Shown here in pieces: positions 23,800 through 30,674 of a DNA stretch of 34,930 bases. The notes beneath the pieces were generated by a model. That model was not told the DNA's origin. It saw nothing but the letters and a program-made list of their open reading frames with translations, and did not search any database. This stretch comes from an uncultured Prevotellaceae bacterium (lineage in GTDB: Bacteria; Bacteroidota; Bacteroidia; Bacteroidales; Bacteroidaceae): contig CAMNJY010000006.1 in assembly GCA_946541745.1 (NCBI GenBank), positions 1 to 34,930 of the forward strand, read 5' to 3'. Position 1 is the stretch's first letter. Each line of letters starts with the position of its first letter. The position numbers were made by a program, and so were the translations under genes.

Positions 23800-24591
23800 A
23801 TGTTAGAAGTCAGAAATCTGCACGCAAAGATAGGCGACAAGGAAATACTGAAGGGCATAGACCTGGTCATCAACGACGGCGAGACCCACGCCATCATGGG
23901 GCCCAACGGTTCGGGCAAGTCGACGCTGTCGGCCGTACTGGTAGGCAATCCGCTCTACGAGGTCACCGAGGGCGAAGCCTGGTTCAACGGCAAAAACCTG
24001 CTGGAGATGAAGCCCGAGGAGCGGGCCCATGAGGGGCTGTTCCTCTCGTTCCAGTATCCGGTAGAGATTCCCGGGGTATCGATGACCAACTTCATGAAGA
24101 CGGCCATTAACGAGAAGCGCAAGTACCTGGGCCTGGAGCCTATGAACGCGGCCGAGTTCCTGAAGCTGCAGCGCGAGAAGCGCAAGATAGTGGAGCTGGA
24201 CACCAAGCTGGCCAACCGCTCGGTCAACGAGGGTTTCAGCGGCGGCGAGAAGAAGCGCAACGAGATATTCCAGATGGCCATGCTGGAGCCCAAACTGTCG
24301 ATACTCGACGAGACCGACTCCGGCCTCGACGTCGACGCCATGCGCATCGTGGCCGAGGGTGTCAACAAGCTGCAGACGCCTGAGACGTCGTGCATCGTCA
24401 TCACCCACTACGACCGGCTCCTGGAGATGATCCGCCCGCAGTATGTCCACGTGCTCTACCAGGGCCGCATCGTCAAGACCGGCGGCCCCGAACTGGCCCG
24501 CGACATACAGGAGCACGGGTATGACTGGATAAAGAGCCTCTCAAGCCTCACCCCCGGCCCCTCAAGCCTCACCCCCAACCCCTCTCGCTGA
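23800..24591 (+). CDS. sufC: Fe-S cluster assembly ATPase SufC, 263 aa
   Basis: ABC-type ATPase of the SUF system; it binds SufB and SufD and drives assembly of iron-sulfur clusters. Motifs: Walker A GPNGSGKS (34-41), Q-loop SFQYPVEIPG (83-92), signature FSGGEKKRNE (146-155, the SufC form), Walker B LSILDETDSGLD (167-178) and the H-loop His203 (VITHYDRLL). The first Met with the family N-terminus (MLEVRNLHAKIGDKEIL) is at 23800. The normal end is near GYDWIKSLS (247); the last 16 residues (SLTPGPSSLTPNPSR) come from a repeat element that also supplies the stop codon. No sufB lies upstream; sufD follows. Confidence 0.95.
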   Translation: MLEVRNLHAKIGDKEILKGIDLVINDGETHAIMGPNGSGKSTLSAVLVGNPLYEVTEGEAWFNGKNLLEMKPEERAHEGLFLSFQYPVEIPGVSMTNFMKTAINEKRKYLGLEPMNAAEFLKLQREKRKIVELDTKLANRSVNEGFSGGEKKRNEIFQMAMLEPKLSILDETDSGLDVDAMRIVAEGVNKLQTPETSCIVITHYDRLLEMIRPQYVHVLYQGRIVKTGGPELARDIQEHGYDWIKSLSSLTPGPSSLTPNPSR

Positions 24592-24600
24592 GGAGAGGGG
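24539..24600. repeat. GC-rich repeat element (copy A) forming the sufC 3' end
   Basis: Two 21-base direct units (24539-24559 and 24560-24580, each with TCAAGCCTCACCCCC) followed by a perfect hairpin CCCCTCTC (24579-24586), loop GCTGAG, GAGAGGGG (24593-24600). The sufC stop codon TGA lies in the hairpin loop. The units are read in frame as the heptapeptides SSLTPGP and SSLTPNP. An inverted copy lies at 24689-24739. Confidence 0.85.
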
Positions 24601-24651
24601 AGTCATTACTTCTACAGGGTGATTTCAGGTGCATACTAAAGAAGGAAAGAA

Positions 24652-26085
24652 ATGCAAAGCATAGACAACAATACCGCCGACAAGGTAACCTCTCCCCTCT
24701 CCCCAGCGAGAGGGGCCGGGGGTGAGGCTTCAGCCTCCCAATACACAGACCTCTACGAGCAGGCCCGCGAAATGATTTGCCGGCACTCGGCTGACGTGCT
24801 CAACAGCCAGCGCGACGCGGCCTACGAGCGGTTCAAGGCCAAGGGCTTCCCCTCACGCAAGGTGGAGCGCTACAAATATACCGACATGGGCCGGCTCTTT
24901 GAGCCTGACTACGGCCTGAACCTCAACCGCCTGCAGATTCCCGTTGACCCCTACCAGGCCTTCCGCTGCGACGTGCCCAACCTCTCCACCCTGCTCTACT
25001 TCATGGTGAACGACGCCTTCTATGCCCAGTCGCAGCCTAAGGGTGCGCTGCCTGAGGGGGTCTTCATAGGGTCGCTGCGACAGGCTGCCGACGAGCGCCC
25101 CGACCTGGTGGCCCGCTACTACAACCGCCAGGCCGCCAGCGACGAGGCCGCCGTCAGCGACCTCAACACCATGCTGGCCCAGGACGGCCTCATGGTCTAC
25201 GTGCCACGTGGCGTCAAGGTGGAGCGCGCTGTCCAGGTGATTAACATCCTCAAGGCCCCGTCATCCTTCAACAGGGGAGACGCGCTGATGGTCAATCGCC
25301 GGGTGCTGATAGTGGTGGAGGAGGATGCGCAAATCAAGATGCTCTTCTGCGACCATGCCGCTGACGACCGCCACTTCCTCACCACACAGGTCATCGAAGC
25401 CTGCGTAGGGACGAACGCCTCGCTCGACCTCTACTGTCTGGAGGAAACCCACTACAAGAACGTCCGCGTCAGCAACGTCTATATAGACCAGCAAGCCCAC
25501 AGCCGCGTCAACCACAACGTCATCACCCTCCACAACGGCATCACCCGCAACAAGCTCGACCTGACGCTCTCCGGCGAGGGAGCCGAGTGCCAGTGCTGCG
25601 GCTGCGTCATCGCCGACAAGCAGCAGCATGTGGACAACAACACGCTCATCACCCACCGCGCCCCGCACTGCACGTCGAACCAGCTCTACAAATACGTGCT
25701 CGACGACCAGTCCACGGGTGCATTTGCCGGGCGCGTGCTGGTAGAGCCGGGAGCCCAGAAGACCACGTCGCAGATGACCAACCAGAACCTTACGGCCACC
25801 CGTGAGGCCCGCATGTACACCCAGCCCATGCTCGAAATCTATGCCGACGACGTGAAGTGCGCCCACGGCTCTACCGTCGGCCAGCTGAACGATGCCGCCC
25901 TGTTCTACATGCGCCAGCGTGGCATACCCCTGAAGGAGGCCAGGCTGCTGCTGCAGAATGCCTTCATCAACGAGGTCATCGACAAGATGGAGCTGGCCCC
26001 GCTGCGCGACCGCCTGCACCACCTGGTTGAGAAGCGTTTCCGTGGCGAACTCAACAAGTGCGAGGGCTGTAAGTTGTGTAAGTAA
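24652..26085 (+). CDS. sufD: Fe-S cluster assembly scaffold SufD, 477 aa
   Basis: Partner of SufB and SufC in the SUF scaffold complex. The body has the SufB/D beta-helix pattern: SRKVERYKYTDMGRLFEPDY near the N-terminus, LNTMLAQDGLMVYVPRGVKV, TLHNGITRNKLDLTLSGEG and the conserved core EIYADDVKCAHGSTVGQLND with its functional Cys-Ala-His. It ends CEGCKLCK, cysteine-rich. The N-terminus is odd: residues about 13-29 (TSPLSPARGAGGEASAS) are encoded by an inverted copy of the repeat at the end of sufC. ATG at 24652 gives 60 bases after the sufC stop; no closer alternative start gives the conserved N-terminus without the repeat. A sufS gene does not follow. Confidence 0.93.
   Translation: MQSIDNNTADKVTSPLSPARGAGGEASASQYTDLYEQAREMICRHSADVLNSQRDAAYERFKAKGFPSRKVERYKYTDMGRLFEPDYGLNLNRLQIPVDPYQAFRCDVPNLSTLLYFMVNDAFYAQSQPKGALPEGVFIGSLRQAADERPDLVARYYNRQAASDEAAVSDLNTMLAQDGLMVYVPRGVKVERAVQVINILKAPSSFNRGDALMVNRRVLIVVEEDAQIKMLFCDHAADDRHFLTTQVIEACVGTNASLDLYCLEETHYKNVRVSNVYIDQQAHSRVNHNVITLHNGITRNKLDLTLSGEGAECQCCGCVIADKQQHVDNNTLITHRAPHCTSNQLYKYVLDDQSTGAFAGRVLVEPGAQKTTSQMTNQNLTATREARMYTQPMLEIYADDVKCAHGSTVGQLNDAALFYMRQRGIPLKEARLLLQNAFINEVIDKMELAPLRDRLHHLVEKRFRGELNKCEGCKLCK
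24689..24739. repeat. GC-rich repeat element (copy B, inverted) inside sufD
   Basis: Inverted copy of the element ending sufC. Bases 24710-24730 are a perfect 21-base reverse complement of 24543-24563. Internal hairpins: CCCCTCTC (24694-24701) with GAGAGGGG (24708-24715), and GAGGC (24724-24728) with GCCTC (24733-24737). It is translated in frame as part of the SufD N-terminus. Confidence 0.88.
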
Positions 26086-26098
26086 ACCGCCGGTGCCT

Positions 26099-28087
26099 AT
26101 GAGGCTGTCGTTGTTGCTCTGCGGCCTGCTCACGGCGCTCACCGTCAGCAGCCAGACGCCGCGGCCGTGGGAGCAGCTCCTGGCTGAGACGATGACCGCC
26201 GACGACATGGAGTCGGCAGCATGGGACGACACCTACCAGATGCTCTGCGAGCTGGAACAACAGCCGCTGAACCTCAACACCGCCACCCGTGAGCAGTTAG
26301 AGGTGCTGCCATTCCTCACCGGCCAGCAGGTGGAGGCCATCATGGAGTACCGCTACCGCTACGGCTCCCTGAAGTCGCTCAACGAGCTGCGCATGATACG
26401 CCCCTTGGACTTCATACAGATAGAGCTGTTGCCCTATTTCACTATGGTCAGCGAGGAGCAGACGAGGGCCTTTCCACATCTCGACAGCATCATGAAGCAC
26501 GGCCGTCACGAGCTGATGGCCGACGTCCGCGTACCACTATATAAACGGCAGGGCGACCGCAACGGCTATCTGGGTTACCCCTACCGCCACTGGACGCGCT
26601 ACCAGTTCCGCTACGGCGACTACGTCAAGGCGGGGCTGGTGGGGGCACAGGATGCCGGCGAGCCATTTTTTGCCGCAGGCAACAGCCTGGGCTACGACTT
26701 CTACTCCTACTACCTGCAGGTGAAGAAATGGGGTCGCATCGACAACATCGTCATAGGCCAATACAAGCTGTCAACGGGCATGGGCCTGGTGCTCAACAAC
26801 AGCTTCGGCATGGGCAAGCTGGCCACGCTTCAGCAGCTGGGCCGCACTGCCGCCACCGTGCGCCCCCACTCGTCGCGCTCGCCGACAGGCTACTTTCGCG
26901 GCATAGCCGCCACCGTCAGCCTGTCAGACCACTGCCGGCTGACAGCCTTCGCCTCTCACCGCCCTCTTGACGCTACGCTCAACGCCGACGGCTCCATGAG
27001 CACCATTGTCGACGACGGCTATCACCGCACACCCACCGAGATGCAGAAGAAGCACAACAGCCACGCCATTGATGCCGGTGCCCACGTGGCCTGGCGGCTG
27101 GGAGGCCTACACCTCGGTGCCACCGCCCTCTACAGCCACCTCGACCGCCCGCTACGCCCCAAGACGTCAACGCTCTACCGCCGCCACTACGCCCAGGGCA
27201 GCGACTTCATGAACCTGAGTGCCGACTACGCCTACTACCACCCCCGCGTCGTGCTCAGTGGCGAGACCGCCGTCGACCGCCACGGTGCCATAGCCACCAT
27301 CAACAGCGCGAGCATGAACGTGGCCGACGGCCTCAGCGTCATGCTCCTGCAGCGGTTCTACAGCTACCGCTATGCCGCCCTCTATGCCCGCTCGCTGGCC
27401 GAGGGCGGACGGGTGCAGAACGAGAGTGCCCTCTATGCCGCCCTGACGTGGCAGCCGTCACCTTCACTGCGGCTGCAGGCCTATACCGACTATGCCTATT
27501 TTGCCTGGGCACGCTACCAGGTGTCGCAGTCGTCGCGTGCCTGGGACAACCTCGTCACGGCCACCGTCAGCCGCAGCCGGTGGACCCTCAATGCCCGCTA
27601 CCGCCTTCACCTGCGTCAGCGCGACGATGCCGACAAGTTGCGGCTCGTCAACATGACCGAGCACCGCGCCCGCCTGGCCCTCTGCTGGGGCAGCGACGGC
27701 CCCCTGAGCACCACCACCCAGGCCGACGGCGTCGTCACCGGCAGCGGGCAGCGCGAGCAGGGCTACATGCTGAGTCAGCAGGCCACCACCCAGTGGCAGC
27801 GGCTCAGGCTGAGTGCCACCCTGGGCTATTTCCATACCGACAGCTACGCCAGCCGCCTCTACGTCTACGAGCGCAGCCCGCTCTACACCTTCGCCTTTCC
27901 CGCCTACTACGGCCACGGCCTCCGCATAGCACTGATGGCACAGGCCACCCTCGCCGCCCGCCTGACGCTGACCGCCAAGGCTGGCTGCACCCGCTACCTG
28001 GACCGCGCCGCCATCGGCTCAGCCCTACAACAAATCAACGGAAAGTCGCAGACCGATATCGACCTGCAAGTACGCTGGAAATTCTAA
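26099..28087 (+). CDS. Secreted helix-hairpin-helix protein with predicted outer membrane beta-barrel, 662 aa
   Basis: Starts with a signal peptide (MRLSLLLCGLLTALTVSSQT). Residues about 48-120 are a ComEA-like helix-hairpin-helix pair (NLNTATREQLEVLPFLTGQQ … YGSLKSLNELRMIRPLDF). The remaining 500 residues are rich in aromatic residues alternating with polar ones, such as YRHWTRYQFRYGDYVKAGLV and GLRIALMAQATLAARLTLTA, and the protein ends in …DLQVRWKF, a terminal Phe as in outer membrane barrels; the barrel is inferred, not proven. Such proteins are common but uncharacterised in Bacteroidales. Its 13-base distance from sufD suggests co-transcription, though a functional link to Fe-S assembly is not evident. 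ATG at 26099 is chosen because it opens the signal peptide. Confidence 0.8.
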   Translation: MRLSLLLCGLLTALTVSSQTPRPWEQLLAETMTADDMESAAWDDTYQMLCELEQQPLNLNTATREQLEVLPFLTGQQVEAIMEYRYRYGSLKSLNELRMIRPLDFIQIELLPYFTMVSEEQTRAFPHLDSIMKHGRHELMADVRVPLYKRQGDRNGYLGYPYRHWTRYQFRYGDYVKAGLVGAQDAGEPFFAAGNSLGYDFYSYYLQVKKWGRIDNIVIGQYKLSTGMGLVLNNSFGMGKLATLQQLGRTAATVRPHSSRSPTGYFRGIAATVSLSDHCRLTAFASHRPLDATLNADGSMSTIVDDGYHRTPTEMQKKHNSHAIDAGAHVAWRLGGLHLGATALYSHLDRPLRPKTSTLYRRHYAQGSDFMNLSADYAYYHPRVVLSGETAVDRHGAIATINSASMNVADGLSVMLLQRFYSYRYAALYARSLAEGGRVQNESALYAALTWQPSPSLRLQAYTDYAYFAWARYQVSQSSRAWDNLVTATVSRSRWTLNARYRLHLRQRDDADKLRLVNMTEHRARLALCWGSDGPLSTTTQADGVVTGSGQREQGYMLSQQATTQWQRLRLSATLGYFHTDSYASRLYVYERSPLYTFAFPAYYGHGLRIALMAQATLAARLTLTAKAGCTRYLDRAAIGSALQQINGKSQTDIDLQVRWKF

Positions 28088-28171
28088 TCGAAACCTGCAA
28101 ATATACAAACAATTTCTGAAACGGCCAAAAATTCGGAGGGGGAATTTCCGGGTCAACAGGCGTTTGGGTAG

Positions 28172-28336
28172 TTACAGTAGGATGGATAAGATGAGGAGGT
28201 TCTCCTCATCGCTGAGGTACGACTCACGGCTCAGCTGCTCGCCGCTGCCCTTGCGGTTGTTCACCGATACCGTCAGCGGCTGCTCGGGGGCTATAAGCAA
28301 CGCCTCGCACCGGGGGCTTTTGTATTGTCGCTTCAC
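28172..28336 (-). CDS. KRxYxxP-type microprotein (54 aa, GTG start)
   Basis: Short protein starting (M/V)KRQYKSPRCEALLIAPEQP, continuing through LTVSVNNRKGSGEQLSRE and ending DEENLLILSILL. The N-terminal KRxYxxP pattern matches the microprotein at 30462-30665 and resembles short unnamed proteins that follow surface-protein genes in other Bacteroidales (from general knowledge; not checked here). The GTG start overlaps the stop of the upstream gene as GTGA, and AAAGGAGG lies 7 bases before it, a strong Shine-Dalgarno sequence that is rare in this phylum. A longer frame reaches an ATG at 28390 but would overlap the sorting motif of the upstream gene. Function unknown. Confidence 0.65.
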   Translation of the reverse strand: MKRQYKSPRCEALLIAPEQPLTVSVNNRKGSGEQLSRESYLSDEENLLILSILL

Positions 28337-29454
28337 CTCACCACCTCCTTTCTGCCGTTGCGGATGTAGATGCCCTTCCTCATGGGACAACCGTTCAGGC
28401 GACGGCCATCAAGGGAATGCCATTGAGCATTGAAGGTTGAAGATTGAGCGTTATCCCGTGTTGCGCTATCTATGCCCGATGCTAACTGCTCAATGTCAAA
28501 TGGATAGCAGCGGGCGGCAGTAGCTGCGGGCAGTGCCAGGTAGGCCCGGTGGTCCTTGCACTCGAAGGCAGTGCCCTCGTCGTTGCCGTAGTAGAAGCCT
28601 ACGTTGTCGCCGTCCTCGTCGGTCGAGAGCATGTAGTAGCGGTAGTCGCCATCACCCTCGCCTACCGTCATTGGCGACTCGTCCGTCGTCGCATCGTAGC
28701 CCCGCAGCAGGTTTTCTGACACAGGCTCACCGCCGGCGTCTGCCACTGCGAACTCATACGTCCCCGGCGCGCCGCTGACGACCACCGCCTCGCCGGCTGG
28801 AATCACGTCGCCCTCACCGTAGGTCGCCGTCCATCCGCTGAACGCCCCGTCCACGTCGTCCTGCGTCACCACATACGCCGCAACACCCTCCGGCACAGTC
28901 AGTGCCTTCTCAGCATAGTAGAGCGTGGCGAGGCGCATGCTGCCAATGGCCACGGGGATGACTTCGGGCGCCGGGGCCGCGACGGTCACGGTGAACGGTA
29001 TCTCGTCGAACTCAGGCCCCTGCCCGTTGACGTCGGAGAGCACCACGGCCTTCAGACTGCCCGTAGTCGCTCCCAATGTGGTCATACTGCCGGCGTCCAA
29101 CTTCAGCGTACACAGCACGCCGCTGCCCAACAGTCGCAGGCTGGTGCTGTAAACCAGGAAGTGATAGCTGCCGTCCGCCGTCCGGCTGATGTCGAACGTA
29201 TGCCGCATTGCCGCCGCCGAGGGCTCAACCATGTAGTCGCCATACTTATCGGTGCTGACGGCGATGCCCTCAGGCAGAGAGAGCCAGAACTCCACACCCG
29301 TATAAATGCCGTTGGCGTCGTCGAGCACTACGGCCACCTTCTTGTCCGTCTCGCCAGGCTGTATCTCAAACGGCTCTATGCGCAGCCCGTCGGCTGCCAA
29401 CCCCGTGTAGCAAAAGTACATCAGAAGAGCCATGATATTCAGTTTTCTTTTCAT
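28333..29454 (-). CDS. Secreted cohesin-like protein with C-terminal sorting motif, 373 aa
   Basis: Secreted or surface protein. A signal peptide (MKRKLNIMALLMYFCYTGLA) is followed by a domain at about 24-160 that follows the cohesin pattern (LRIEPFEIQPGETDKKVAVV, YTGVEFWLSLPEGIAV, LLGSGVLCTLKLDA); the call is by pattern. A second beta-rich region spans about 165-330. The end (QWHSLDGRRLNG … KGIYIRNGRKEVVR) has the form of the Bacteroidota C-terminal sorting motif (type IX secretion-like). Just before it, AQSSTFNAQW is encoded by heptamer repeats. The ATG at 29454 is 4 bases after the stop of the dockerin protein gene, and the stop overlaps the start of the microprotein, so three genes are translationally coupled. 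Confidence 0.7.
   Translation of the reverse strand: MKRKLNIMALLMYFCYTGLAADGLRIEPFEIQPGETDKKVAVVLDDANGIYTGVEFWLSLPEGIAVSTDKYGDYMVEPSAAAMRHTFDISRTADGSYHFLVYSTSLRLLGSGVLCTLKLDAGSMTTLGATTGSLKAVVLSDVNGQGPEFDEIPFTVTVAAPAPEVIPVAIGSMRLATLYYAEKALTVPEGVAAYVVTQDDVDGAFSGWTATYGEGDVIPAGEAVVVSGAPGTYEFAVADAGGEPVSENLLRGYDATTDESPMTVGEGDGDYRYYMLSTDEDGDNVGFYYGNDEGTAFECKDHRAYLALPAATAARCYPFDIEQLASGIDSATRDNAQSSTFNAQWHSLDGRRLNGCPMRKGIYIRNGRKEVVR
28424..28451 (-). repeat. Heptamer repeats inside the cohesin-like gene
   Basis: Four 7-base units on the plus strand: TGAGCAT, TGAAGGT, TGAAGAT, TGAGCGT. They are the same repeat type as at the SusC/SusD junctions and are translated as QSSTFNAQ in the linker just before the sorting motif. 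Confidence 0.75.
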
Positions 29455-29458
29455 CTTT

Positions 29459-30388
29459 TTAGTTTTGATTTCCGTTTCTCTGCATTATCCAGTTGCACAC
29501 CAGCGTCACGTCCTTCACGTTGACCTTCCCGTCGCCGTTCACGTCGGCCAGCCGCTCGTCGAAGGGCGACGGCCTGTTGCCCATGATGTGTGCACTCAGG
29601 CTCACCACGTCCTTCACGTTCAGCGCCCCGTCGCCATTCACGTCGCCGGCCTGCAGGTATTCGCCGAAGTGCGACCACCCTGGCACGGCTTTGTAGGCAT
29701 CGACGGTGCCGAAGGGGACGATGAGGTGGCCGTAATCAAAAGAATAATAGAAGGCGTATTCGTTGATTACCGCTGGTTGCAGAGAGCGCACTATTACAGT
29801 TAAGTCCCCCTGAGGCATAAAAATTCCTGAAGACGGAGCAGCATTAATATAGGGGTCAACTGCCATCGTCTTCATATTCTTGAGACTGGCAGGTAACGAC
29901 ATTACTCGGATTGGCCCCGAAAAGCTATGCCATCCAATTGTCTCGACACCCTCTTCCATCACGACACTTGTCAGCTGGTTACAATCGTAAAATGCGTAAT
30001 TTGATATTTCAATAATAGAACCTGGTATAAGCAATTCGCCACTAATGCCACTCTCGCTAAAAGCATATTTGCCAATCGAAACCACAGACTTTGGGAAAGT
30101 CACAGATTGTATACTGCTTTTATAAAAAGCATAATCATTAATAGTTGTTAGTCCGGTAAAATACCTTAATTCATTAAAACTACTAATATTGCTGTTTTGG
30201 CGGAACACTTCGCCCAACGAGCTAATTGCTGATGCTTCCTCTAAGCTCAGTTCACCATCATGATTGGAATCCCAATTTGCCACACACAGCGTCTTGACGT
30301 TAGCATCTGCGAAGACAATATCTTCTGCACTGATTTCGCTACACAGGCAACAAGCCAAAAAGATTACCAGATTTCTCATTATTCTCAT
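29459..30388 (-). CDS. BspA-like leucine-rich repeat protein with EF-hand and C-terminal dockerin, 309 aa
   Basis: Secreted binding protein. Signal peptide MRIMRNLVIFLACCLCSEISA, then an EF-hand-like segment with calcium loop DSNHDGELSLEE (40-51). BspA-type leucine-rich repeats follow at about 75-220 (LTTINDYAFYKSSIQSVTFP, VVSIGKYAF, IIEISNYAFYDCNQLTSVVM). The end (about 243-300) is a dockerin with two calcium loops, DVNGDGALNVKD and DVNGDGKVNVKD, each followed by a helix; dockerins bind cohesins. The start at 30388 is chosen for its signal peptide; an in-frame ATG at 30445 would lie before a terminator hairpin. Base composition changes sharply between the LRR part and the dockerin part. It overlaps closely (4-base gap) with the cohesin-like gene. 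Confidence 0.85.
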   Translation of the reverse strand: MRIMRNLVIFLACCLCSEISAEDIVFADANVKTLCVANWDSNHDGELSLEEASAISSLGEVFRQNSNISSFNELRYFTGLTTINDYAFYKSSIQSVTFPKSVVSIGKYAFSESGISGELLIPGSIIEISNYAFYDCNQLTSVVMEEGVETIGWHSFSGPIRVMSLPASLKNMKTMAVDPYINAAPSSGIFMPQGDLTVIVRSLQPAVINEYAFYYSFDYGHLIVPFGTVDAYKAVPGWSHFGEYLQAGDVNGDGALNVKDVVSLSAHIMGNRPSPFDERLADVNGDGKVNVKDVTLVCNWIMQRNGNQN

Positions 30389-30395
30389 ATTACAG

Positions 30396-30436
30396 AAAAG
30401 CAGGACTCCTTTCCACTGCAAGGAAGAGAGTCCTGC
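30396..30436 (-). terminator. Terminator or attenuator hairpin between microprotein and LRR-dockerin gene
   Basis: GCAGGACTC (30400-30408) pairs with GAGTCCTGC (30428-30436), and the stem continues inward for about six more positions with one mismatch and one G-U pair. On the minus strand it is followed by TTTTCTG (30399-30393). It lies 26 bases after the microprotein stop and 8 bases before the ATG at 30388. No separate promoter was found for the LRR-dockerin gene, so readthrough may control it. Confidence 0.65.
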
Positions 30437-30461
30437 ATTTCTCATTTATGCATTTTTTAAA

Positions 30462-30665
30462 TCAACTATCCCAAGGAGAACCAATATTCCAGCGTCTTGC
30501 CTCGTCAGCATCCGGGTTAGGCCGTCCACTGCCAATTGGGTCCTCCCCCACCTGCCATTGAGTAGGATTAGTATTTGGGTCTTGTGATGCCGCAAAGAAC
30601 TTCTGTGTTAAGCATTGTACAACCCGGACGGTAGGTTTACTATATTTTCTTTTCATATTCATCAT
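30462..30665 (-). CDS. KRxYxxP-type microprotein (up to 67 aa)
   Basis: Short protein downstream of the giant surface protein. It reads MMNMKRKYSKPTVRVVQ, then LTQKFFAASQDPNTNP and a Gly/Pro/Asp-rich tail ending RRWNIGSPWDS. The KRKYSKP opening parallels KRQYKSP in the microprotein at 28172-28336. Three Met codons (30665, 30662, 30656) are possible starts; the last gives MKRKYSKP. The gap to the upstream stop is 9 bases. No signal peptide or membrane segment is evident. Function unknown; the same gene order (sorting-motif protein then KRxYxxP protein) occurs twice in this window. Confidence 0.7.
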   Translation of the reverse strand: MMNMKRKYSKPTVRVVQCLTQKFFAASQDPNTNPTQWQVGEDPIGSGRPNPDADEARRWNIGSPWDS

Positions 30666-30674
30666 TCTCTTACC

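Noticed and set aside
28129..28147. AAATTC/GAATTT hairpin between the convergent HhH and microprotein genes as a terminator
   Set aside because: Only six A/T-rich pairs around a purine loop and no U-run; too weak to call.
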